Source: Methanomicrobiales archaeon | GTDB taxonomy: Archaea > Halobacteriota > Methanomicrobia > Methanomicrobiales > Methanoculleaceae | Reading direction: 5' to 3' | DNA: 6,246 nucleotides | Assembly (NCBI GenBank): GCA_012511245.1 | Contig: JAAZGM010000347.1 | Location: forward strand, 1-6,246 | Shown: positions 1 to 5,279 of the stretch, piece after piece | Numbering within the stretch: position 1 is the first letter of the stretch | Layout of the letters: each line of letters opens with the position of its first letter | The notes under the pieces: model-generated | What the model was told of the DNA's origin: nothing | Seen by the model: only the letters and a program-made list of their open reading frames with translations | Databases searched by the model: none | Position numbers and translations under genes: made by a program

Positions 1-10
1 AATTTAGTCA

Positions 11-14
11 GGAG
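11..14 (+). promoter_or_regulatory. Candidate ribosome binding site of the Dam-like gene
   Basis: GGAG lies 9 nt before the TTG at 24 and is the only reason to prefer that unusual start codon. It also falls within the same open frame, so it may simply be coding sequence if the gene begins outside the window. Confidence 0.35.
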
Positions 15-23
15 ATCAGCCAG

Positions 24-983
24 TTGCCTACCTATATCTCACGGCGGACCCGGGTGGATACTTCACGGATCCCTGAAGAGAACGAGCAAACAGTCAGACC
101 GTTCTTGAAATGGGCAGGAGGAAAGGGGCAGGTGTTACCGCACATCCGGAACGCATACCCCGAAGGACTCGGCAGAACCCTCACCCGCTATGCTGAGCCT
201 TTTGTCGGCGGAGGGGCTGTATTGTTCGATATCCTCAACACCTTTGACCTTGAGGTGGTGTATATCAGCGATATAAACGCCGAACTCATCAACGTCTATA
301 CCGTCATCCGCGATAACTGCACTGATCTGGTTGCCGCCCTGCATGGGATGGAGGACGAATACATCCCACAACAGGATGCGGCCAGGAAAACGATATATTA
401 CGCCGGAAGGGAGAGGTATAACTCCATCAAAGGGGACGGGTTCATGGAACCTGTGGAGACGGCGGCACTGTTTATATTTCTTAACCGGACCTGCTTCAAC
501 GGGCTTTACCGCGTCAATAAGAAGGGTTTTTTCAACGTCCCGATGGGATCGTACAAAAACCCGACAATCTGTGATGAACATAACCTGCGCACCATCTCCC
601 GCCGCCTGCAGAAGGTGGAGATCGTGTGCGGCGATTACCGTGAGTCGGCGGGGTTTGTTGATGAAGAGACGTTCGTCTATTTTGACCCCCCATACCGTCC
701 GCTGACCCCGACTGCAAACTTCACCTCCTACACCGAGACGGCGTTCGATGACGAAGCACAGGTCAAACTTGCCGGGTATGTGAGACTGCTTGGCGAGAGG
801 GGGGCAAAAGTTCTGGTGAGCAATTCCGATCCGAAAAACAACGATATAAACGATGATTTCTTCGATGATCTCTATGCCGGCTGGAGGATACGGCGGGTGC
901 CTGCAGCCCGGTTGATCAACTGCAACAGTGATGCCAGGGGCGAGATCAGCGAACTTCTGATATCGAATTACCCGACGGGGTGA
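24..983 (+). CDS. dam: Dam-like DNA N6-adenine methyltransferase (D12 class)
   Basis: The product transfers a methyl group from S-adenosylmethionine to the N6 of adenine in a short DNA site. Motifs run in the alpha-group order. Motif X is FLKWAGGKGQ (residues 28-37), motif I is AEPFVGGGA (57-65), the acidic motif is SDIN (82-85), the block FLNRTCFNGLYR lies near 152-163, the catalytic motif IV is DPPY (221-224), and VSNSD (265-269) and ELLISNY (310-316) close the protein. At 319 aa it is slightly longer than typical Dam/M.DpnII relatives because about 27 residues precede motif X. The chosen start is TTG at 24, with GGAG at 11-14. The frame stays open to the left edge of the window, so a start further upstream is possible; GTG at 54 is another candidate. 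The C-terminal half resembles GATC methylases, so GATC is a plausible target, but this is inference. No partner endonuclease is visible; the upstream neighbour lies outside the window. The family call is secure, the start and specificity are not. Confidence 0.93.
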   Translation: MPTYISRRTRVDTSRIPEENEQTVRPFLKWAGGKGQVLPHIRNAYPEGLGRTLTRYAEPFVGGGAVLFDILNTFDLEVVYISDINAELINVYTVIRDNCTDLVAALHGMEDEYIPQQDAARKTIYYAGRERYNSIKGDGFMEPVETAALFIFLNRTCFNGLYRVNKKGFFNVPMGSYKNPTICDEHNLRTISRRLQKVEIVCGDYRESAGFVDEETFVYFDPPYRPLTPTANFTSYTETAFDDEAQVKLAGYVRLLGERGAKVLVSNSDPKNNDINDDFFDDLYAGWRIRRVPAARLINCNSDARGEISELLISNYPTG

Positions 984-1203
984 GGTCAGAGTCTCCCTGT
1001 ACCGGGTGGGAGTATGGTGTCATCCCCGGACCGGCGGCCATACGGGAGACAGGAGTATCGTATTCTGGCTCAAAGCGCCAGCCCCATCAAACAGGGGTAG
1101 ACGGCATCCCGCGCTCTCATGACAATGTTTCCCGCCCGATAGAGTCCGCCAGTGGAGATGAGAGAGCATTGAGATATTTGTATTTGCCCACATCTGTGAT
1201 TGA
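984..1203. other. Intergenic region with inverted repeats, no convincing gene
   Basis: I see no recognisable gene on either strand. A frame on + runs from a GTG that overlaps the preceding stop codon (980) to 1234, but the 84-residue translation has no domain-like pattern and no ribosome binding site. The left part is structured: CTCCC at 993-997 faces GGGAG at 1008-1012, and GTATGG at 1012-1017 faces CCATAC at 1038-1043. The heptamer GGAGTAT occurs twice (1009-1015 and 1052-1058). The first hairpin could help end transcription of the preceding gene, but no T-tract follows it. The segment may be an intergenic repeat or decayed sequence. Confidence 0.4.
1174..1183 (+). promoter_or_regulatory. 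Possible archaeal TATA box
   Basis: The AT-rich stretch ATATTTGTAT stands out in its surroundings. An archaeal start site is expected about 25 nt downstream, which falls at about 1200-1205, right at the ATG of the small antitoxin-like frame (1204). The transcript would then be nearly leaderless and would run on into the second methyltransferase. This rests on composition and spacing only. Confidence 0.35.
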
Positions 1204-1341
1204 ATGGCAAGAACATCACGCTCAGTCTGGATAAAGACGTTTACAAGAGTTGCCTATCGTACAAAAAACGCCATCACTCTCTCAAGAAGTGTTGAACTGT
1301 CTATGGAACAAAAGCTAAACGAGGATGAACATGAGTGGTGA
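1204..1341 (+). pseudogene. Ribbon-helix-helix (VapB-like) antitoxin remnant with two compensating frameshifts
   Basis: The ATG at 1204 opens a 45-codon frame ending in TGA at 1339-1341. Read straight through, its first half looks like nothing. In the neighbouring frame, from AAG at 1209, the DNA encodes KNITLSLDKDVYK followed by SCLSYKKRHH. This is the typical start of a ribbon-helix-helix antitoxin: a beta strand with alternating residues, then the first helix. That frame stops at 1293-1295. The original frame then supplies a plausible second helix, LSRSVELSMEQKLNED. One lost A after ATG GCA and one gained base in the CTCTCTC run near 1278-1282 would join the pieces into MAKNITLSLDKDVYK...LSRSVEL. 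A TTG at 1200 could also start the middle frame. The 3' end overlaps the start of the next gene. Alternatives are a sequencing error in a live gene, or a functional short peptide. The family resemblance is by eye only. Confidence 0.5.
1321..1324 (+). promoter_or_regulatory. Ribosome binding site deciding the start of the second methyltransferase
   Basis: GAGG directly abuts the ATG at 1325, which leaves no room for initiation there, but it lies 6 nt before the ATG at 1331. This favours 1331 as the start. The site lies within the small antitoxin-like frame, so the two would be translationally coupled if both are translated. Confidence 0.5.
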
Positions 1342-2926
1342 ACTCGTACCCATCAAAGAAGCTGCTGAATGGGCTTCAAATCACATGGGAAAAGATATTT
1401 CACCCTCAAATATATCTTACCTCATCCAGTATGCTCGAATAAATAAATACGGGGGCGATTCAAACGCCACCCTGGTCAGTATCCCCGAACTGGAGACATA
1501 CTACAATAAGATCAAAGAGAAAGAGCAGAGATGGAAGGAGAAACTCGGCGATGATCTCAACTGGGAGATCTCTTTTGAACAATACAGAGAGTCAGAGACC
1601 ACCAGACACGTTCACAGGTTGCATCCATATAAGGGGAAGTTCATCCCCCAGCTGGTCGAATACTTCCTGGACAACCGCGTAAATAAATTTAAAAAAGAGA
1701 TCTTCTTCAATAAAGGCGATATCGTACTAGATCCGTTCATGGGAAGCGGTACGACGCTCATCCAGGCGGCCGAACTGGGCATCCATTCGATAGGGATCGA
1801 TATCTCAGAGTTCAACTGCCGTATAGCCAGGGCGAAGTCGGGCAACTACTCCCTTCTCGATCTCAGGTTCAGGCTGGATAAGGCATACAACGAGATCGCC
1901 AGGTTCTCAAATGAGACCTTTGACAACGATTACGAGAGAGACCTGAAACGGCGCCTGTCAGAGTTTAACAGCCGGCATTTCCCAAATCCGCAGTACAGGC
2001 AGCAGGTCAGACGTGATCGGCAGTTCGAGCAGGAATATTCTATCGAGAAACTCGGGTTGTTTCTGGAGCAGAACCATGAATTTTTAGCGAAGAGCCGGAC
2101 GAAGGATCGATCCCATCTCCTGGATGAGGGGAGCATGTCAGGCTTTCTCACCACATGGTATAATACCCGGATCCGGCAGGAGTTGTTCTTCTACATCAAA
2201 CTCATCGAAACAGAGGAAGATGAGAGAACACGGAACGTAATGAGGATAGTTCTCTCCCGGACCGCCCGGTCGTGCAGGGCTACGACCCATTATGATCTGG
2301 CTACGTTGAAAGAGCGCCAGATCGGGCCATATTATTGTTTCAAGCACTACAAACTCTGCACGCCGATCGAGAGTATCCTGAAACACCTGAAACGTTATTC
2401 TGAAGATACCATCCAGAGGCTTGCGGAGTTTGAGAGGCTTAAACAGGATGTGAACATTGAGATCATCCACAGCGATGCAAGAAACGTGAATATCTTTGAT
2501 GTTATCAAGAGGCAGAACCCGGACTTCTTCAGTCTCCTGCAGAAGAAAAAGATCTCGGGCGTTTTCTCATCACCACCGTATGTCGGGCAGATCGACTATC
2601 ACGAGCAGCATGCATATGCGTATGAACTTTTCGCCATCGGAAGAAGGGATGATGATGAGATCGGCTCCATGGCAAAGGGGACGGGGAATGCAGCAAAAGA
2701 GTTGTACGTTCAAGGGATCGGCGATGTGCTCCGGAACATCGCGAGATATGTGAGACCGGATGGACACTTCTTCATTGTTGCAAACGATAAGCACAACCTC
2801 TATCCGGAGATTGCGGAGAGGAGCGGCCTGGTAATCACCGAGGAATACAAGCGTCCCGTCCTGAACAGGACCGAACGGGACAGGCAACCATACGCTGAGA
2901 CCATATTTCATATGGAGAACGTGTGA
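1331..2926 (+). CDS. Site-specific DNA methyltransferase (N4-cytosine or N6-adenine) with N-terminal HTH-like segment
   Basis: The product is an S-adenosylmethionine-dependent DNA methyltransferase of 531 aa, counted from the ATG favoured by GAGG at 1321-1324; an ATG two codons upstream (1325) is the alternative. Residues 5-60 (LVPIKEAAEWASNHMGKD and following) look like a MerR/excisionase-type helix-turn-helix. Next come HRLHPYKGKFIPQ (95-107), a block typical of this methylase group, and motif I DPFMGSGTT (134-142) with GIDIS after it. A region of about 270 residues, probably carrying target recognition, contains THYDL (319-323) and CFKHYKLC (336-343), a possible metal-binding or structural cluster. 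Catalytic motif IV is SSPPY (413-417), and DGHFFIVAND (477-486) is near the C-terminus. S-P-P-Y is commonest in N4-cytosine methylases but does not exclude adenine. All motifs are intact, so the gene looks functional. The target site cannot be read from the sequence, and no endonuclease is adjacent on the visible side. Confidence 0.9.
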   Translation: MSGELVPIKEAAEWASNHMGKDISPSNISYLIQYARINKYGGDSNATLVSIPELETYYNKIKEKEQRWKEKLGDDLNWEISFEQYRESETTRHVHRLHPYKGKFIPQLVEYFLDNRVNKFKKEIFFNKGDIVLDPFMGSGTTLIQAAELGIHSIGIDISEFNCRIARAKSGNYSLLDLRFRLDKAYNEIARFSNETFDNDYERDLKRRLSEFNSRHFPNPQYRQQVRRDRQFEQEYSIEKLGLFLEQNHEFLAKSRTKDRSHLLDEGSMSGFLTTWYNTRIRQELFFYIKLIETEEDERTRNVMRIVLSRTARSCRATTHYDLATLKERQIGPYYCFKHYKLCTPIESILKHLKRYSEDTIQRLAEFERLKQDVNIEIIHSDARNVNIFDVIKRQNPDFFSLLQKKKISGVFSSPPYVGQIDYHEQHAYAYELFAIGRRDDDEIGSMAKGTGNAAKELYVQGIGDVLRNIARYVRPDGHFFIVANDKHNLYPEIAERSGLVITEEYKRPVLNRTERDRQPYAETIFHMENV

Positions 2927-2934
2927 GAGACACC

Positions 2935-2964
2935 TCAGGGCTGCTGACCAACTCTCTTTCTTCT
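2935..2964 (+). terminator. Weak candidate terminator after the methyltransferase
   Basis: TCAG (2935-2938) and CTGA (2944-2947) can form a 4-bp stem. A pyrimidine-rich run ending in CTCTCTTTCTTCTC (to 2964) follows. Archaeal termination needs mainly a U-rich tract, and this one is interrupted by C, so the call is weak. Confidence 0.25.
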
Positions 2965-2995
2965 CGATGAGAATTGTTGACAGGATGATAGTAGA

Positions 2996-3143
2996 GTGGA
3001 GGCGCTCAGGATATTTTCTGAGTACATGACCATCCCTCCAGAAGACCAGATTTACCACAAGATCGTACTGGTGCACCGCGTCCCCTAATTTAGGAATTTT
3101 GATGTGTAAGAGCGCAGCGGTCACTTCCGATGATCGCACTCCA
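2996..3143 (+). pseudogene. Probable remnant of a PIN-domain (VapC-like) toxin, C-terminal half
   Basis: From 2996 the + strand reads VEALRIFSEYMTIPP, EDQIYHKIVLVHRVP, then a stop (3086-3088). It continues in the same frame with FRNFDV (3089-3106). One base later, in the next frame (from 3108), it reads KSAAVTSDDRT. Bridging the stop and the +1 shift gives an alpha-helical stretch, a conserved-looking FDV, and an S/I-A-A helix. This is the pattern of the C-terminal half of PIN nucleases, where an acidic residue in an F/W-D-x-x-I-A-A motif is catalytic. The N-terminal half with the first catalytic aspartate is not found before the methyltransferase stop. The remnant cannot make an active protein. 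The match is by eye to family patterns. The opposite strand has an open frame here too, but its translation looks like an antisense shadow. Confidence 0.38.
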
Positions 3144-3176
3144 GGGGCACGGTTTCCCCCGGATATCGCCATGACT

Positions 3177-3231
3177 GCCCCCGTCCCCCTGTCGGCGGGG
3201 AAGGAGCGCGAAGCGCGGGTGGGGTGGGGGC
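3177..3231. repeat. GC-rich long-hairpin intergenic element
   Basis: GCCCCC at 3177-3182 pairs with GGGGGC at 3226-3231. The stem continues inward through two G-T/T-G wobbles and further C-G pairs (arms about 3177-3190 and 3218-3231, one C/T mismatch). Inside sits a second small hairpin, GCGC-GAA-GCGC (3206-3216). The + strand also carries runs GGGG, GGG, GGGG and GGGGG (3197-3200 and 3218-3230), so a quadruplex is conceivable. It lies in a gene-free zone between decayed sequence and the end of the tup operon. Whether it recurs elsewhere in the genome cannot be told here; I infer a mobile or dispersed intergenic repeat. Confidence 0.45.
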
Positions 3232-3425
3232 TACAGGAGCAACCTACGAGAGGGAGACAGGGAGAGCATGCCCCCCACATTCATATCCGGTTCAGCAAAA
3301 CGAAATCTGACATCTTCGCGTCAGGCAACCTGGGGTGCAGACTGGAGTATGGTTCTAACAGGTGGTCGCGTTGTGGAGTTCATAGTATTAAACGACAATG
3401 AGCACTAGAGATAAACAGACCGGAT
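3232..3425. other. Gene-free stretch between the two convergent halves
   Basis: No gene, RNA or repeat can be supported. The sequence turns more AT-rich after about 3290. The only coding-like fragment is a 19-codon frame on + from ATG 3349 to TAG 3408 (MVLTGGRVVEFIVLNDNEH). It could be the tail of a lost gene but has no family signature. The stretch is the meeting point of rightward and leftward transcription. Confidence 0.5.
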
Positions 3426-3445
3426 GGGGGAGATGCCATCCCCCC
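3426..3445 (-). terminator. Hairpin terminator of the tup operon
   Basis: On the + strand GGGGG (3426-3430), a bulged A, then GAT-GCC-ATC and CCCCC (3441-3445) form an 8-bp stem with a 3-nt loop. It begins at the base next to the tupC stop codon. On the - strand it is followed by a moderately T-rich stretch (GTCTGTTTATCTC). Position and symmetry fit a transcription end for the operon. Confidence 0.6.
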
Positions 3446-4519
3446 TCATCCCCGCCGGACGACGTGAACCGACTCCGGCGAGAACGAGACCACGACCCGG
3501 CTCCCCTCACCTATCCCGAGACTGTCCGCTGCCTTCCAGGAGAGGATGGACGAGAGCGCGACTCCGCAGTCGACCGTCACCCTGCTGAACGGCCCGCGAG
3601 GGACGACGGACGTCACCGTGCCGGGGAGGATGTTCCTCCCGGGGGTATCGCCACTCGTCACGGCGATCCGGATCTCCTCGGAGCGGATGCAGAGGCTGAC
3701 CGCCTCCCCCGCCCCGAACGGCGAGTGCGCCCGGATGCGGATGCCCCCTGCGTCGATGACGGAGGTGCCGTTCTCCCCGGCCGCCACGACACCATCGACG
3801 ACGTTCTCGACGCCCACGAACCGGGCGACCTCCCGGCTCGCCGGCAGGGTGAAGACCTCCCGCGGCGTCCCCACCTGCGCAAACATGCCCTTCATCAGCA
3901 CGCCGACCCGGTGAGCGAGCCGCTGCCCCTGGTACATATCGTGGGTCGAGAAGACGATCGTCGTCCCGCGGTCGCGGTTGAGCCGGAAGATCAGGTCCTC
4001 GATCAGGGCGACCGAGACCGGGTCCAGGTTCGCGGTCGGCTCGTCCAGCAGGAGAACCTCGGGCTCGATCACCATCGCCCGCGCGAGGGCCACCCGCTGC
4101 ATCTCCCCGCCCGAGAGCGTCCGCGCCCGCCGCTCCTCATAACCGGCAAGGCCGACCATGCGAAGGACATCCTCGACCTTCTCCCGGATCGCCACCTTCC
4201 CCTCCCCCCTGAACCGGAGGCCAATCGCGACGTTTTCGTAGACCGTCGTGTTGAAGACGGCCGGTTTCTGAAAGACCATCCCCATCTTCCGGCGGACGGC
4301 AAGGCTCTGCTCCGGCTCCCTGTGGACATCGGTGCCGCCGACCCGGATCGCCCCCTCCGTCGGGGTGTCGAGGAGATCGATGAGGCGCAACAGAGTCGAC
4401 TTCCCTGACCCGGAGGGGCCGATGATGGCGAATATCTCTCCCGCCTCGATCCGCGCCGTGAGGCCGGCAAGCACCGCCGTGGTGCCGAACCGTTTTGCGA
4501 CGTCGATACATTCGATCAT
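3446..4519 (-). CDS. tupC: Tungstate ABC transporter ATP-binding protein with C-terminal TOBE-like domain
   Basis: This is the cytoplasmic ATPase subunit that powers tungstate uptake together with TupB. Residues 1-230 are an ABC ATPase domain: Walker A GPSGSGKST (34-42), Q-loop Q84, signature LSGGE (135-139), Walker B LLLDEP (156-161), D-loop NLDP (164-167), and switch histidine H193 in STHD. After a linker, residues about 290-355 (ILPGTVTSVV, VTVDCGVALSS, SPESVHVV) look like a TOBE/MOP oxyanion-binding fold. In related molybdate/tungstate ATPases such domains bind the substrate and shut transport down (trans-inhibition); here that role is inferred. At 357 aa it is longer than a bare ATPase domain for this reason. 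The ATG lies 4 nt after the tupB stop, with AGGTGA as ribosome binding site, so translation is coupled. It is the last gene of the operon. Identity as tungstate rather than molybdate ATPase rests on the TupA neighbour. Confidence 0.93.
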   Translation of the reverse strand: MIECIDVAKRFGTTAVLAGLTARIEAGEIFAIIGPSGSGKSTLLRLIDLLDTPTEGAIRVGGTDVHREPEQSLAVRRKMGMVFQKPAVFNTTVYENVAIGLRFRGEGKVAIREKVEDVLRMVGLAGYEERRARTLSGGEMQRVALARAMVIEPEVLLLDEPTANLDPVSVALIEDLIFRLNRDRGTTIVFSTHDMYQGQRLAHRVGVLMKGMFAQVGTPREVFTLPASREVARFVGVENVVDGVVAAGENGTSVIDAGGIRIRAHSPFGAGEAVSLCIRSEEIRIAVTSGDTPGRNILPGTVTSVVPRGPFSRVTVDCGVALSSILSWKAADSLGIGEGSRVVVSFSPESVHVVRRG

Positions 4520-4523
4520 GGGT

Positions 4524-4529
4524 TCACCT
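4524..4529 (-). promoter_or_regulatory. tupC ribosome binding site overlapping the tupB stop codon
   Basis: The - strand reads AGGTGA, then ACCC, then the tupC ATG. AGGTGA is a strong archaeal Shine-Dalgarno, and its last three bases are the tupB stop codon TGA. A ribosome ending tupB therefore sits on the tupC start signal. Confidence 0.75.
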
Positions 4530-5225
4530 GTGCTGCATCCTGGTTATGACGAGGTTCACGCCGAGCGCGATCGCGAGCAGGATGGTCCCGAGCGCGATGG
4601 ACTGGGGGATGTTGCCCATCGAGGTCTCAAGCGATATCGCAGTCGTCAACGTCCGGGTCGAGCCTGAAAACGACGACGCCATGATGTTGCCGCCGACGAG
4701 GATCGCCGCCCCGACCTCGGATATCGCCCGGCCGAACCCGACCGCGACGGCGGTGAGGATGGCGAACCGCGCCTCCTTCATGACGTTCGCGAGGAACTGG
4801 AGACGGGTCGCCCCGAGCGAGTGGAGGGTATCCCTGATGACCGTATCGACACCCGAGAGCGCCGATATCGTAAGGCCGGTCATGATGGGGAGGACGAGCA
4901 CCGTCTGGGCAATGATCATCGCCGTCGGGGTGAAGAGCAGCCGCATGAACCCGAACGGCCCGACACGGGATATGAGCAAGAATATGAGAAGGCCGACGAT
5001 GACCGTCGGGAGGGAGTAGAGCGTCTGGATCAGGTTGATGAGACTCGTCCGCCCGCGGAACGTCCCGAAGTTGATCGCAGCCCCGAGCGGGATGGAGATC
5101 AAGGTGGCGGCGACGGTTGCTGTGAACGAGACGATGATGCTCCGCGCCGCGATGCTCATCACGCCGGGGTCGAGCGTGATGATGAGCCGTGCCGCCTCCG
5201 CGATGCCCTCGACGATCTCGTACAT
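4524..5225 (-). CDS. tupB: Tungstate ABC transporter permease
   Basis: This integral membrane subunit forms the tungstate channel, probably as a homodimer docked on TupC. The 233 residues contain about five hydrophobic segments (near 26-51, 62-88, 100-121, 153-180 and 208-228). The cytoplasmic loop that couples to the ATPase is the DTLHSLGATRLQFLANVMKE stretch (132-151), matching the binding-protein-dependent permease EAA-loop pattern with its conserved glycine. It is followed by GRAISEVGAAILVGGN (165-180), strongly conserved in TupB. The length is normal. I chose ATG 5225 because GGAG lies just before it (5229-5232) and because MYEIVEGIAEA matches usual TupB beginnings; GTG at 5234 has no ribosome binding site. 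The gene is 54 nt after tupA and 4 nt before tupC. Confidence 0.94.
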   Translation of the reverse strand: MYEIVEGIAEAARLIITLDPGVMSIAARSIIVSFTATVAATLISIPLGAAINFGTFRGRTSLINLIQTLYSLPTVIVGLLIFLLISRVGPFGFMRLLFTPTAMIIAQTVLVLPIMTGLTISALSGVDTVIRDTLHSLGATRLQFLANVMKEARFAILTAVAVGFGRAISEVGAAILVGGNIMASSFSGSTRTLTTAISLETSMGNIPQSIALGTILLAIALGVNLVITRMQHR

Positions 5226-5246
5226 GCTCTCCACTCAGGGGTTACC

Positions 5247-5252
5247 AAAAAA
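5247..5252 (-). terminator. T6 tract between tupA and tupB, possible partial terminator
   Basis: The - strand carries six T in a row about 27 nt after the tupA stop, with no clear stem. U-runs alone can cause archaeal termination, so some transcripts might end here. That would leave more binding protein than permease, a common ratio in ABC operons. This is inference from position. Confidence 0.25.
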
Positions 5253-5279
5253 GGGTGGGATCAGGGTTCATTCACCGGA

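Noticed and set aside
980..1234. 84-codon + strand frame whose GTG overlaps the Dam-like gene's stop codon
   Set aside because: The GTGA overlap is suggestive of coupling, but there is no ribosome binding site and the Ser/Pro/Gly/Arg-rich translation has no domain pattern. Its end also overlaps the better-supported antitoxin-like segment in another frame.
2570..3280. Long - strand open frame of 236 codons
   Set aside because: Half of it is antisense to the conserved C-terminus of the methyltransferase, including the SSPPY region. The translation shows no family features, while the + strand reads as methyltransferase and PIN-like sequence.
3349..3408. 19-codon + frame with protein-like composition
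   Set aside because: It is too short, lacks a ribosome binding site and matches no family I recognise. It is mentioned only as a possible gene tail.
3398..4408. Long + strand open frame of 336 codons opposite tupC
   Set aside because: It is an antisense shadow of a GC-rich gene. The product is a low-complexity mix of Arg, Pro and Asp, while the - strand encodes a full ABC ATPase with all motifs.
5243..5273. Tiny - strand frame (MNPDPTLFW) between tupA and tupB preceded by GGTGA
   Set aside because: The GGTGA directly abuts the ATG, leaving no spacing for initiation, and nine codons without conservation evidence cannot be supported as a leader peptide.
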